Shown in pieces: positions 16,058 through 25,838 of a stretch of 64,000 nt of DNA; the stretch's first letter is position 1; each line of letters begins with the position of its first letter. Origin of the DNA: Nocardioides sp. (GTDB lineage Bacteria > Actinomycetota > Actinomycetes > Propionibacteriales > Nocardioidaceae). Location of the stretch: positions 1 to 64,000 of the forward strand of contig JAUYLL010000123.1 of the NCBI GenBank assembly GCA_030698375.1, given 5' to 3'. The notes under the pieces were generated by a model that saw only the letters and a list, made by a program, of their open reading frames with translations, made no database searches and was not told the DNA's origin. The translations under genes and the position numbers were made by a program.

Positions 16058-17418
16058 GCACGGCGACCCGGGCGGGGAACCGTCAGCGGCTCCCCGCGAA
16101 CGCTCTCCGGGCGTGCCCGTCGTGCGGCCAGCAGCGCGGCACCAGGCGCACCGGGTGGCACGCGATCGTCAGCGGTGCGGAGGTGGTCGGCTACACCTGC
16201 CCGACCTGCCCGACGTGGGATGAGCCGATCCGACGTGAGGCAAGGGGCGACCGGGTGCGTTTCGTCGCCGTCGTGCGCGGCTCCACCGACGCCCACGGCA
16301 AGCGCCCTCAACTCAAGCGGCGGTTTGGTGCCCTGGAGGATGCCCGCGAGTGGGTCACGGAGACCCGCGAGGGCGTCAAGGCTGCCGACCACGCCCGGAA
16401 GGGCTACAGCGACCCGAGCCGCCTCACGGTGCGGGTGCTCTGTGAACGGTGGCTCTCCAAGCGCCGCGAGGAAGTCGGCACCCCGGGTGGCGTCCGGGAG
16501 GTGACCGTCAACGGGTACGCGAGCGCCCTTCACGCGCCGTTGCTCCACATGGGCGACGCCGTGGCCCGCGAGGTCACCCCGGGCGACGTGGAGACCATGC
16601 TCCGGACACTCGTCACGGTCGGCGGGAAGTGGGGCCGTCCGCTCTCCCACCGCAGCGTGGTCTACGCGCTGACCGCGCTCCGGCAGGCGTTCAACTACGG
16701 CGTGCGCGAGAAGTGGCTCCGGTCCAATCCCGCCGCTCTGGTGAAGCCGCCCCGCGAGCAGCACACCGCCGGGAGCAAGGCGACCACCTCGCGGCGGTGG
16801 GAGCCCGAGGAGGTCAAGCGGTTCCGGGCGCTCGCGGACACCTACGCCGAGGGCGAGGCGTTCGCCGCTGAGCCGTGGCTCCGGGCCGGGATGCGTCTCA
16901 CCCTGACCGGGATGCGGCGCTCCGAGGTGCTGGGGCTGGACTGGCAGCGGGTAGACCTTGACGTCGGAAGCGTCGAGGTCGCCGCGAGCCGGGTCAAGAC
17001 GGGCCGGGGCACCGCGACCGCGCTCGGCGAGGTCAAGGCCGCCAACTCGCTCCGCACGATCCGGGCCGAGGTGATCCACCCCGGCACGGTGGCCGCGCTC
17101 CGGTCTCTGTGGCTCGCGCAGGGGCGCCCGGAGTCGGGTCTCGTGATCCGTGACGCGGCCGGGCAGCCGGTGGACCCGGACCTCTACTCGGCGCGCTTCC
17201 GGGCGTTGTGCCGTAGTGCCGGGCTCCCGCCGCTCAAGTCGATCCACAACGTGCGCCACACGCTCGCCACCGCGCTCACGGCGGCGGGCGTGCCCGACCA
17301 TGAGGCAGCGGCGTTGCTCGGTCACGACGTGCAGACCTATCGGCGGTTCTACCTGATCGCGGACGACGCCGGGGCGGCGTCGGCGGCGGGAGTCGCCGGG
17401 CAGGTGTTCGCCGTGTAG
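16054..17418 (+). CDS. tyrosine site-specific integrase with N-terminal zinc-ribbon-like motif
   Basis: 454 residues. The start is GTG 16054, overlapping the previous stop. The catalytic domain has R288 (TGMRRSEVLGL), H398-x-x-R401 (HNVRHTLA), H424 (LGHD) and the nucleophile Y433, nine residues after H424; all look intact. A SAM-like core-binding domain lies at about residues 115-230. Ahead of the usual arm-binding region, C21-x2-C24 and C49-x2-C52 form a zinc-ribbon-like pair. The gene ends 120 bases from attR, so the protein is the obvious recombinase for the tRNA-Gln site. Confidence 0.95.
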   Translation: MSTATRAGNRQRLPANALRACPSCGQQRGTRRTGWHAIVSGAEVVGYTCPTCPTWDEPIRREARGDRVRFVAVVRGSTDAHGKRPQLKRRFGALEDAREWVTETREGVKAADHARKGYSDPSRLTVRVLCERWLSKRREEVGTPGGVREVTVNGYASALHAPLLHMGDAVAREVTPGDVETMLRTLVTVGGKWGRPLSHRSVVYALTALRQAFNYGVREKWLRSNPAALVKPPREQHTAGSKATTSRRWEPEEVKRFRALADTYAEGEAFAAEPWLRAGMRLTLTGMRRSEVLGLDWQRVDLDVGSVEVAASRVKTGRGTATALGEVKAANSLRTIRAEVIHPGTVAALRSLWLAQGRPESGLVIRDAAGQPVDPDLYSARFRALCRSAGLPPLKSIHNVRHTLATALTAAGVPDHEAAALLGHDVQTYRRFYLIADDAGAASAAGVAGQVFAV

Positions 17419-17434
17419 CCCCAGGCGTGTCACG

Positions 17435-17457
17435 CTTGTGACCACGCCCTGTGACCA
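17435..17457. promoter_or_regulatory. right arm-type site pair
   Basis: CTTGTGACCA (17435-17444) and CTGTGACCA (17449-17457) are direct repeats between the integrase stop and attR. They match the cluster at 4572-4613 at the other end of the element, as expected for arm-binding sites of the integrase or its directionality factor. Confidence 0.55.
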
Positions 17458-17465
17458 GGACAGGA

Positions 17466-17504
17466 CGAGAGCCGGTCCCCATCGGAAGTGGGGACCGGCT
17501 CTCG
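17466..17504 (+). terminator. strong hairpin after integrase
   Basis: A 15-bp perfect stem (CGAGAGCCGGTCCCC with its complement) around a 9-base loop starts 47 bases after the integrase stop. It is likely the transcription end of the rightward operon. There is no long T run, which is common for actinobacterial terminators. Confidence 0.75.
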
Positions 17505-17537
17505 CCGTCTCTGACCTGCACAGACTCTGTGAGGCTT

Positions 17538-17586
17538 GCTCCCCGGGTAGGAGTCGAACCTACGTCGCTAATCCTGATTCAAAGTC
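17538..17586. repeat. attR: 49-bp repeat inside intact tRNA-Gln
   Basis: Identical to 4421-4469. Here it is joined to the tRNA 5' half (17587-17617), so the element's own copy of the 3' part restores a complete tRNA-Gln gene after integration. Confidence 0.92.
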
Positions 17587-17617
17587 AGGCGGGCCCGGCC
17601 GGCAGACCAACCGGGGA
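17539..17617 (-). tRNA. tRNA-Gln (anticodon UUG), attachment site of the element
   Basis: Minus-strand cloverleaf. The acceptor is TCCCCGG/CCGGGGA with discriminator G. The anticodon arm is CCTGA-CTTTGAA-TCAGG, giving anticodon TTG. The T arm is GTAGG-TTCGACT-CCTAC. The D arm (GGTC/GGCC) is GC-rich and lacks A14. The variable loop is 9 bases instead of 4-5, so the total is 79 bases. No CCA is encoded. In other actinobacteria a tRNA-Gln lies next to glmU, consistent with displacement by the insertion. Confidence 0.8.
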
Positions 17618-17712
17618 TCGCGCGCGCCGGCGGGCCGGCGGCGCGTCGGGGAACAGGGTACGCAGGTCCCGCCGCCACCCCGGCCGCTGCTCAGCCGCGG
17701 TTCAGCGACGGT

Positions 17713-18468
17713 TCAGCGACGGGCGATCACGAAGACCCGCCGGAAGGGCAGCACCACGCCGTTTCCGCGGTCGGGGTACGCCGCAGTCAACCGGCTGCGT
17801 AGCTCGTCGCAGAACGGCTCACGCAGCTCCCCGGGCAGCGCCTGGAGGGTGGGGCTCAAGCTGGTCCCGGCGATCCAGTCGAGCACCGGGTCCGGGCCGT
17901 GCAGCACGTGCAGGTAGGTCGTCTCCCAGGCATCGACGGTGCAGCCGAGACCGGCGAGCACCTCGAGGTACGTCGCCGCGTCATGAGCCGCCGGGGAGGG
18001 CACCCCGACGGTGTGCTCGGCGTACGGCGGCTCGGAGGCGAGCGCGAGCCGCTCGGTGTGGCTGGGCTCGGTGAAGTTGCCGGGCACGCCGAACGCGAGG
18101 CAGCCACCGGGACGCACCTGCTCGAGGAGCCCGGGGAGCAGGTCGAGGTGGCCGGGCACCCACTGCAGGGTGGCGTTCGACAGCAGCAGGTCGACCGGCT
18201 CAGCGGGGCGCCACGTGGTGACGTCGGCCTCCACCACCTCCAGCCCGGGGACCTCGGCCCGGGCCCGCGCGACCATCTCCGGAGAGCTGTCCACGCCGGT
18301 GACCCGCGCGTCGGGCCAGCGCTCGCGCAGCAGCGCGGTGAGCGTGGCCGGGCCGCAGCCGAGGTCGACCACCGTGTCCGGCGCGTCCAGCGGGACGCGC
18401 GCCACCAACTCGAGGAACGGCCGGGCGCGCTGGTCGGCGTACCGGAGGTACTGGTCGGGATCCCACAT
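17713..18468 (-). CDS. tam: trans-aconitate 2-methyltransferase-like SAM methyltransferase
   Basis: About 251 residues from MWDPDQYLRY at 18468, which is the usual Tam N-terminus; an in-frame start 17 codons upstream is possible. SAM-binding motif I is VVDLGCGPATLT, followed by GVDSSPEMV and LLLSNATLQWVPGH. The C-terminal WETTYLHVLHGPDPVLDWIAGTSL block is characteristic of the Tam family. It methylates trans-aconitate, which otherwise inhibits aconitase in the TCA cycle. Cytoplasmic. It is divergent from marR across a 77-base control region. Confidence 0.9.
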   Translation of the reverse strand: MWDPDQYLRYADQRARPFLELVARVPLDAPDTVVDLGCGPATLTALLRERWPDARVTGVDSSPEMVARARAEVPGLEVVEADVTTWRPAEPVDLLLSNATLQWVPGHLDLLPGLLEQVRPGGCLAFGVPGNFTEPSHTERLALASEPPYAEHTVGVPSPAAHDAATYLEVLAGLGCTVDAWETTYLHVLHGPDPVLDWIAGTSLSPTLQALPGELREPFCDELRSRLTAAYPDRGNGVVLPFRRVFVIARR

Positions 18469-18497
18469 GGGGGCAGCGTCCGCGCCGGACCGGACAC

Positions 18498-18539
18498 TGT
18501 CAAGGTCTCTCGATGTCAAGAATCTCGACGCGCTAGGAT
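18498..18539 (+). promoter_or_regulatory. tam/marR divergent control region with TGTCAAG direct repeats
   Basis: TGTCAAG occurs at 18498-18504 and 18514-18520, 16 bases apart, each followed by a TCTCGA-type sequence. On the minus strand the same bases read TTGACA, a -35 candidate for tam. For marR, TAGGAT at 18534-18539 lies 12 to 7 bases before the ATG, a leaderless-type -10. MarR autoregulation here is inference. Confidence 0.45.
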
Positions 18540-18545
18540 CCGGGC

Positions 18546-19046
18546 ATGGACGCAGGCGCCGACGAGGTCGACCGACTGGTCGAGGCCTGGCAGCGCGAGC
18601 GCTCCGACCTCGACCTCGGTCCCGTCGAGGTCTTCAGCCGGATCGGGCGGCTCAGCGTGCTGCTCGACCGCGCCCGTCGGCAGGCCTTCGCCGAGCACCG
18701 CATCGAGAGCTGGGAGTTCGACGTCCTCGCTGCGCTGCGTCGTGCGGGTCGTCCCTACGAGCTCTCCCCCGGCCGGTTGATCAAGGAGACGCTGGTGACC
18801 AGCGGCACCATGACCAACCGCGTGGACCGGCTGACCCAGCGGGGCCTGGTCGAGCGGCTGCCGGACCCGCGCGACCGGCGCGGGGTCCTCGTCCGCCTGA
18901 CCCGGCAGGGCAAGCGCACCGTCGACGGGGCGTTCACCGCCCTGCTCGCCCGCGAGCAGCAGCTGCTCACCGGCATCACCACGGCCCAGCGCGAGGAGCT
19001 GGCGGCCACGCTGCGGACACTCATGGTGCCCCTCGACGAGGCCTGA
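18546..19046 (+). CDS. MarR-family transcriptional regulator
   Basis: 166 residues. The winged-helix domain runs from about 40 to 125: SWEFDVLAALRRAGRPYELSPGRLIKETLVTSGTMTNRVDRL is helices 2-4 with the recognition helix, and RLPDPRDRRGVLVRLTRQGK is the wing. The flanking helices needed for dimerisation are present. The family usually represses adjacent and own genes and responds to small phenolic or oxidant ligands. It is divergent to tam, whose promoter it may share. Confidence 0.92.
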   Translation: MDAGADEVDRLVEAWQRERSDLDLGPVEVFSRIGRLSVLLDRARRQAFAEHRIESWEFDVLAALRRAGRPYELSPGRLIKETLVTSGTMTNRVDRLTQRGLVERLPDPRDRRGVLVRLTRQGKRTVDGAFTALLAREQQLLTGITTAQREELAATLRTLMVPLDEA

Positions 19047-19058
19047 CCCGAGCGAGCG

Positions 19059-20836
<1,778 letters not shown>

Positions 20837-20840
<4 letters not shown>

Positions 20841-21760
20841 CGCAGGGCTCCTGGGGTCGGGCCGGACGCGACGAGACCGCCGGGATGGCCCGCGGCGGCG
20901 AGGCCGGCGACCACCTCGTCGGCGTGCGCCCGGGAGGTGCAGAGGTACAGGCAGGTGGGGCCGGAGCCCGAGAGCAGTGGCGCCACGGCTCCCGCGGCGT
21001 GTCCGGCGGCGAGCCGCTCGGCGAGCGCGGGGCGCAGGTGGACCGCGGGCACCTCCAGGTCGTTGACGAGGTACGGCGCCAGGGCCGCGACGTCGCCGGC
21101 CGCGAGCGCCGCGGCCAGACCGTCGGGCACGGCAGTGCCGGCGGGCGTGGTCGCGCCGGCACCGGCCAACTCGTCGAAGGTCCGGTAGACCGCGGGGGTG
21201 GAGAGCCCGGTCGGGTCGGGCAGCACCGCCCACCAGAGGGGGCCGGCGACCGGGAGCGGGGTGACCAGCTGGCCGTGACCCTCGCCGAGCGCAGCACCCC
21301 CCAGGAGCGCGAACGGGACGTCGCTGCCCAGCCGGGCGGCCAGCGCCAGGAGGTCGATGTCGCTGCTGCCGAGGCCCCAGAGCCTGTCGCAGGCGACGAG
21401 CGCGGCCGCGGCGTCCGCGCTGCCGCCGGCCAGTCCCCCGGCGACCGGGATCGCCTTGTCGAGCGTGAGGGCCACCGGGTGAACGGCCTGGGCGGTGCCG
21501 TGCTCGACCGCGAGCAGGCGCGCCGCCTGGGCGGCAAGGTTGCGGGCGTCGGTCGGCACCTCGGCGGTGTCCACCCGGTCCGGGACGGCGGTGCGGACGG
21601 TGACCGACCAGTCGTCGGCCGGCGCGGCCGTGACGGTGTCGAGGAGGTCGAGCGCGAGGTAGACGGTCCCGAGGGGGTGGTAGCCGTCGGGGCGCACCGG
21701 TCCCACGCCCAGCCGCAGGTTGATCTTCGCCGGCGCCGCGACGGTGACCGCGGCGCTCAC
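20837..21760 (-). CDS. ispE: 4-diphosphocytidyl-2-C-methyl-D-erythritol kinase
   Basis: GHMP kinase of the MEP isoprenoid pathway. 307 residues. The substrate-binding N-terminus [23 protein letters not shown] is visible, and the ATP-binding GHMP loop is [20 protein letters not shown]. The C-terminal motif [12 protein letters not shown] is also present. The start overlaps the rsmA stop by 4 bases. The rpfB-ksgA-ispE order is conserved in mycobacteria. Confidence 0.96.
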
Positions 21761-22650
21761 GTCGAGGCCCCGACCACGAGGGCCTCGGCGATCCGGGCGA
21801 AATCCTCCACGCGCAACTGCTCACCGCGCGCCTGGGGGTCGACGCCGGCGCGCACCAACGCGGCCTCGGCCGCCTCCGAGGAACCGGCAGTGGCCCGCAG
21901 TGCGGCGCGGAGCATCTTGCGACGCTGGGCGAAGGCGGCGTCGACGACGGCGAACACCTCCGCCCGGCTGGCCGTCGTGACCGGCGGCTCACGGCGGGTC
22001 CAGGCCACGAGGCCGGAGTCCACGTTCGGCGCCGGCCAGAAGACGTGGGGCCCGACCGAGCCCGCGCGGCGTACCTCGGCGAACCAGGCGGCCTTCACCG
22101 ACGGGATGCCGTACGTGCGTGACCCTGGGCCTGCTACGAGCCGGTCGGCGACCTCGGCCTGGACCATCACCAGCCCGCGCTCGAGGGTGGGCAGGGTGGC
22201 CAGCAGGTGCAGCAGCACCGGCACCGACACGTTGTAGGGGAGGTTCGCCACCAGCGCGGTGGGCTGGGGGTCGTCCAGCGCGTCCACCGCGAGCGCGTCC
22301 GCCTCGATCATGCGGAAGCCCGCTGCCTGCGCGGGGGCCCGCTCGGCAATGGTGGCCGGCAGCCTGCGGGCCAGCAGCGGGTCGATCTCGATCGCGACGA
22401 CACGCGGGGTGACCTCGAGGAGCGCGAGCGTCAGCGACCCCAGACCGGGGCCGACCTCGACGACGACGTCGTCCGGCCCGATGCCCGAGACGCGCACGAT
22501 GCGGCGCACCGTGTTCGCGTCGATGACGAAGTTCTGGCCGCGCTGCTTGGTCGGTCGCAGGTCGAGCTCGGCCGCCAACGAACGCACGTCCGCCGGGCCG
22601 AGAAGTCTCGGCCCGGCGGACGTCGGGTGCTCATCGCCGTGGGTCAGCAC
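21757..22650 (-). CDS. rsmA: 16S rRNA (A1518/A1519-N6)-dimethyltransferase
   Basis: Also called KsgA. It dimethylates two adjacent adenines in helix 45 of 16S rRNA late in 30S assembly. 297 residues from GTG 22650; upstream in-frame residues are low-complexity and overlap rpfB. It begins with the [17 protein letters not shown] signature, then motif [17 protein letters not shown], the catalytic [10 protein letters not shown], and the C-terminal [12 protein letters not shown]. The GTG lies four bases past the rpfB stop, so the two are cotranscribed. Confidence 0.96.
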   Translation of the reverse strand: MLTHGDEHPTSAGPRLLGPADVRSLAAELDLRPTKQRGQNFVIDANTVRRIVRVSGIGPDDVVVEVGPGLGSLTLALLEVTPRVVAIEIDPLLARRLPATIAERAPAQAAGFRMIEADALAVDALDDPQPTALVANLPYNVSVPVLLHLLATLPTLERGLVMVQAEVADRLVAGPGSRTYGIPSVKAAWFAEVRRAGSVGPHVFWPAPNVDSGLVAWTRREPPVTTASRAEVFAVVDAAFAQRRKMLRAALRATAGSSEAAEAALVRAGVDPQARGEQLRVEDFARIAEALVVGAST

Positions 22651-22654
22651 GCCC

Positions 22655-23812
22655 TCATCGGGGGAGGCCGAGCTTCTCGGCGCAGGCCGGCCAGGAGCCG
22701 TAGCTGCCGCCGTTGGCGTCACGCAGCTTGGTGGCGATGGCGATCTGCGTCTCGCGGCTCTGCTGGTGCGGGTAGCCGGGGCCGCCGTACGCACGCCAGG
22801 TGTCGATGTTGAACTGCAGGCCGCCGTAGTAGCCGTTGCCGGTGTTGATCGCCCAGTTGCCGCCGGACTCGCACTGGGCGAGGTTGTCCCACACCGAGCT
22901 TCCCCCGGCGAAGTTCGCCGCAGGCGCAGCGGGAGCGGGCGCCTTGGTGCCGACGCGGACGATCTCGTTGACCGGCTCGCGCACGACGGTCGCGCGCACG
23001 GTGCGTCGCACCTGGAGCTCGCCGTTGCGGAGGACCAGACGGTAGGTGACGTCGCGGACGCCGTCGCGACCCTCGCGGGCCACGCTGCTCTTGCCCCGGA
23101 GCATCGAGCTGTCCTCGCGCTCGACGGTGCCGTACGCGATGGGCTCGGCCTTCACGCGCTTGGTGCGGACCTCGACGCGGGTGATGACGACCTTGTCGCC
23201 GTTGGTGATCGTGGAGCCGAGCGCGGGGCGGACCTCGTCGCGCTTGCCCAGCTCGATGTCGAGCTCGTCGAGGAGCTCCTGCACGGTCAGGGCCGGCACC
23301 TCACGCTTGCGGAGCGCCTTCTTGCCGACCTTGATGGTGACCGTCTTCGGCGTCACCAGATCGAGGGCGAGCCCGTCCCGACCGATGCTGGCACTGCGGC
23401 TCACCGACAGGGCGGCGTTCTCGTGCCGCAGCCCGATCTGGTCGAGGGCGGTGGTCACGTCCGTCGCCGTCGTCCAGTGGGTCTGCTCCTCACCGTCGAC
23501 GGTGACCTCGAGCTGGCGGGCGAAGCGCACCGAGATCCGGGAGCCGTCGTTGACCTGGCTCGCGAGACCGGGGGCGACCGCGTCGCGGGCGCCGACGTCG
23601 ACGCCCTCGCTCTCGAGGATCTGCTCCACGGTGCCGCCGAGGGTGCGCACCTCCGTGGGCGTCCCGTCGATCGACAGGGTGACTGTCTTGGTCATCGACG
23701 CGTAGCCGACGGTGGTCCCGACCACGGCCACGGCCACGAAGGCGACGAGGCCGACGAGGAGGCGGCGGCTCTTGGTGAGACCAGTGGTCAACTCAACGAA
23801 CTTGTTCCGCAC
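22655..23812 (-). CDS. rpfB: resuscitation-promoting factor RpfB
   Basis: Secreted or anchored muralytic enzyme that wakes dormant cells. 385 residues from GTG 23812 (GGAGA upstream). A basic N-terminus and membrane segment ([21 protein letters not shown], about 17-37) is followed by three DUF348 repeats ([23 protein letters not shown] and later copies), a G5 domain ([18 protein letters not shown]), and the Rpf transglycosylase domain from about 305 ([28 protein letters not shown]). The catalytic Glu (CESGG) and the two domain cysteines are present. Full domain order equals M. tuberculosis RpfB. Confidence 0.96.
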   Translation of the reverse strand: MRNKFVELTTGLTKSRRLLVGLVAFVAVAVVGTTVGYASMTKTVTLSIDGTPTEVRTLGGTVEQILESEGVDVGARDAVAPGLASQVNDGSRISVRFARQLEVTVDGEEQTHWTTATDVTTALDQIGLRHENAALSVSRSASIGRDGLALDLVTPKTVTIKVGKKALRKREVPALTVQELLDELDIELGKRDEVRPALGSTITNGDKVVITRVEVRTKRVKAEPIAYGTVEREDSSMLRGKSSVAREGRDGVRDVTYRLVLRNGELQVRRTVRATVVREPVNEIVRVGTKAPAPAAPAANFAGGSSVWDNLAQCESGGNWAINTGNGYYGGLQFNIDTWRAYGGPGYPHQQSRETQIAIATKLRDANGGSYGSWPACAEKLGLPR

Positions 23813-24049
23813 GATTCTCCGAAGGTAGTGCTCCCCGGGCCGCGGGCGGCCGGTGCCATGGCCGCGACAGGCGGCCTGGTGACCACTCTCGGGGGCTCGG
23901 CGCAGCGTGCACCCCGCAGCGGTGTCTGGCCGTGCGGGTGGTGGTGGCGCTGGTCGAGACCGAGGAGGTGTCTCCTGGTACCGGCCGAAAGCTTCCCCGC
24001 TCCCGGCCAACGATCACAAAACCATAACGGCAGCGTGGAGCCACACCAA
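23813..24049 (-). promoter_or_regulatory. rpfB promoter and about 200-nt structured leader
   Basis: On the minus strand TTGGTG (24044-24049) and TATGGT (24021-24026) are spaced by 17 bases, a good sigma-A promoter. Transcription would begin near 24015, leaving about 200 bases of untranslated leader. The leader contains AGGAG-ACAC-CTCCT (near 23965-23976) and a GGCCG/CGGCC stem around an A/G-rich loop. In M. tuberculosis the equivalent rpfB-ksgA-ispE leader is an RNA switch. I could not match this leader to the c-di-AMP riboswitch consensus. Confidence 0.5.
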
Positions 24050-24104
24050 ACCCGCCGTGCCGAGAGTGGGGAGACCTGCGGCACGTCGGATGATCCGGCG
24101 CACC

Positions 24105-24962
24105 TCAGGAGCCCCACGGCTCCCAGGAGCCACCGAACGCCACGTCCGTCGCGGCGTCGACGGCCGCGCACAGCTCGGCGAGGTCCTCGCCGCGGGTCTC
24201 CGCCATCGCCCGCAGCGTCGTGGGCACCAGGTAGGAGGCGTTCGGCCGGCCCCGGAACGGCATCGGCGTCAGGTACGGCGCGTCGGTCTCCACCAGCACG
24301 CGGTCGCGCGGGGTCACCCGCAGCGCCTCCCGCACCGGCTCGGCGTTGCGGAACGTGACGGTGCCGGAGAAGGACAGGTGCGCACCCCGGTCCAGACACG
24401 CCCGGGCGAAGGCGGCGTCACCGCTGAAGCAGTGCATCACCCAGCGGTCGGGAACGCCCTCCTCGTCGAGGATGCGCAGCACGTCCTCGTGACTGTCGCG
24501 GTCGTGGATCACCAGCGTGCGGTCCAGCCGCTTGGCCAGGTCGACGTGCCAGCGGAACGACGCGTGCTGCGCCGCCCGGCCGTCCTCGTCGGTGCGGAAG
24601 TAGTCGAGCCCGGTCTCCCCCACCGCACGGACCACCGGGTCGGCGGCGAGCCGCTCGATCTCCGCGTACGCCGCCTCCAGCTCCCCGCGCGCGGCCAGGC
24701 GCGGAGCCTCGTTGGGATGCAGCGCGACGCCGGCCACGACCCCGGTGTGCGCCCGCGCCGCCTCGACCGCGAAGCGGGCACCGGGCAGGTCGCAGCCGAT
24801 CTGCACGATGCGGGACACCCCCACGGCCGCGGCCTCGGCCAGGGCCTGCTCGACCGGCAGGCCGCCGTCGAACCCGGCGGCGATGTCGAGGTGGCAGTGG
24901 TTGTCGACCACCGGCAGCGGAAGCGGCTCGGGGGCCGGCGGACGCTCGGACCGGGCGTTCAT
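24105..24962 (-). CDS. tatD: TatD-family metal-dependent hydrolase
   Basis: 285 residues. TIM-barrel amidohydrolase with the metal-binding start VVDNHCHLD, AVGETGLDYFR, VIHDRDSH, VMHCFSG and VLVETDAPYL, all in the canonical order. The family has 3'-5' DNA/RNA exonuclease activity. It lies upstream of rpfB as in mycobacteria, and its ATG overlaps the rsmI stop by one base (TGATG). Confidence 0.95.
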   Translation of the reverse strand: MNARSERPPAPEPLPLPVVDNHCHLDIAAGFDGGLPVEQALAEAAAVGVSRIVQIGCDLPGARFAVEAARAHTGVVAGVALHPNEAPRLAARGELEAAYAEIERLAADPVVRAVGETGLDYFRTDEDGRAAQHASFRWHVDLAKRLDRTLVIHDRDSHEDVLRILDEEGVPDRWVMHCFSGDAAFARACLDRGAHLSFSGTVTFRNAEPVREALRVTPRDRVLVETDAPYLTPMPFRGRPNASYLVPTTLRAMAETRGEDLAELCAAVDAATDVAFGGSWEPWGS

Positions 24963-25819
24963 CAGGCCTCCTGGCTCGGGTCGCGCGGTGCCGCACCGAC
25001 CCCGTGGACCACGTCGTACACGTGCCGCTTCGGCACCCCCGCGGCGCGAGCGGTCTCCGCGATCGCCTCCTTGCGCCGTACGCCGGACTCCTCGAGCGAG
25101 GCGACCGCGGCCCGGAGACTGGCGGGGTCGTCACGGACCGCCGCCACGGGGGCGGCGCCCTCGACGACGAGGGTGACCTCGCCCCGGACCCCGTCGGCGG
25201 CCCAGGCCACGAGGTCGCCGAGCGGGCCGCGGCGCACCTCCTCGTGGGTCTTGGTGAGCTCGCGGCACACGGCGGCGCGCCGGTCCGCACCGAAGGCCTC
25301 CGCCAGCGCCGTCAGCGTCGCGCCGGTGCGGTGCGGTGCCTCGAAGAAGACCATCGTCCGCTCCTCCTCCGCCAGCGCGGCGAACCGCCGGGAGCGCTCG
25401 CCGGCCTTGCGCGGCGGGAAGCCCTCGAAGCAGAACCGGTCGACCGGCAGCCCGCTGACCGCGAGGGCGGTGAGCACCGCCGACGGGCCCGGCACGGCCG
25501 TGACCGGAAGGTCGTGCTCGACGGCGGCGGCGACGAGCCGGTAACCGGGGTCGGAGACGCTGGGCATCCCGGCGTCGGTCACGAGGACCACCCGCTCGCC
25601 GGCCAGCAGGGCGTCGACCAGCAGCGGCGTGCGCGCCGCCTCGTTGCCCTCGAAGTAGGAGACGACGCGTCCGGTCGGGACGACCCCCAGGTCACCCAGC
25701 AGTCGCTTGAGGCGGCGGGTGTCCTCGGCCGCGATCACGTCGGCGGTGGCGAGCTCCTCGGCCAGCCGCGGCGGGGCGTCGCTCACCCGGCCGATCGGGG
25801 TGGCGGCGAGGACGAGCAC
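24962..25819 (-). CDS. rsmI: 16S rRNA (C1402-2'-O)-methyltransferase
   Basis: Tetrapyrrole-methylase-fold enzyme that 2'-O-methylates C1402 in the decoding centre. 285 residues from GTG 25819 (GGGGGTG context; no good upstream start). Motifs: LAATPIGRVSDAPPR, AEDTRRLKRLL, VTDAGMPSVSDPGYRLV, AVPGPSAVLTALAVSGLP and FFEAPHRTGATL. The C-terminal helical tail (RRKEAIAETARAAGVPKRHVYD) is typical. It is divergently arranged from no neighbour; pmt lies upstream on the same strand, an arrangement known from mycobacteria. Confidence 0.95.
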   Translation of the reverse strand: MLVLAATPIGRVSDAPPRLAEELATADVIAAEDTRRLKRLLGDLGVVPTGRVVSYFEGNEAARTPLLVDALLAGERVVLVTDAGMPSVSDPGYRLVAAAVEHDLPVTAVPGPSAVLTALAVSGLPVDRFCFEGFPPRKAGERSRRFAALAEEERTMVFFEAPHRTGATLTALAEAFGADRRAAVCRELTKTHEEVRRGPLGDLVAWAADGVRGEVTLVVEGAAPVAAVRDDPASLRAAVASLEESGVRRKEAIAETARAAGVPKRHVYDVVHGVGAAPRDPSQEA

Positions 25820-25838
25820 CCCCGCAGTCTGGCAGCCG

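Larger units (their letters stand above)
4421..17586. mobile_element. 13.1-kb integrated phage-satellite-like element in tRNA-Gln
   Basis: Bounded by the 49-bp att repeats; the repeat unit is 13,117 bp. Integrase sits at the attR end, as usual for tyrosine-recombinase elements in tRNA genes. Rightward genes: regulator, two small ORFs, integrase. Leftward genes: xis-like HTH, zinc protein, primase-polymerase/helicase, three unrecognised proteins, TerS, TerL, and three cargo genes. I find no capsid, protease, portal, tail, lysin, relaxase or FtsK/TraB gene. Integration, autonomous replication and terminase without structural genes are the hallmarks of phage-inducible chromosomal islands. The phiRv1/phiRv2 elements of M. 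tuberculosis are a size-matched comparison, but those carry capsid and protease genes. GC dips visibly in the cargo (about 55-65 percent in several hand-counted 60-base rows around 6180-6540) and in 15.3-16.0 kb. Confidence 0.9.

Noticed and set aside
4421-17586. Actinomycete integrative and conjugative element (AICE)
   Set aside because: Prim-pol, Xis and Int fit, but no FtsK/TraB-type translocase or spread gene is present, and the large ATPase gene is a terminase with an RNase H-like nuclease domain.
4421-17586. Complete or defective prophage
   Set aside because: No capsid, portal, protease, tail or lysis gene is recognisable, and the packed coding arrangement leaves no room for deleted ones.
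23813-24015. c-di-AMP (ydaO) riboswitch upstream of rpfB
   Set aside because: Some short segments resemble the class, but the conserved core blocks I know are not present in order. Kept only as an unassigned leader.
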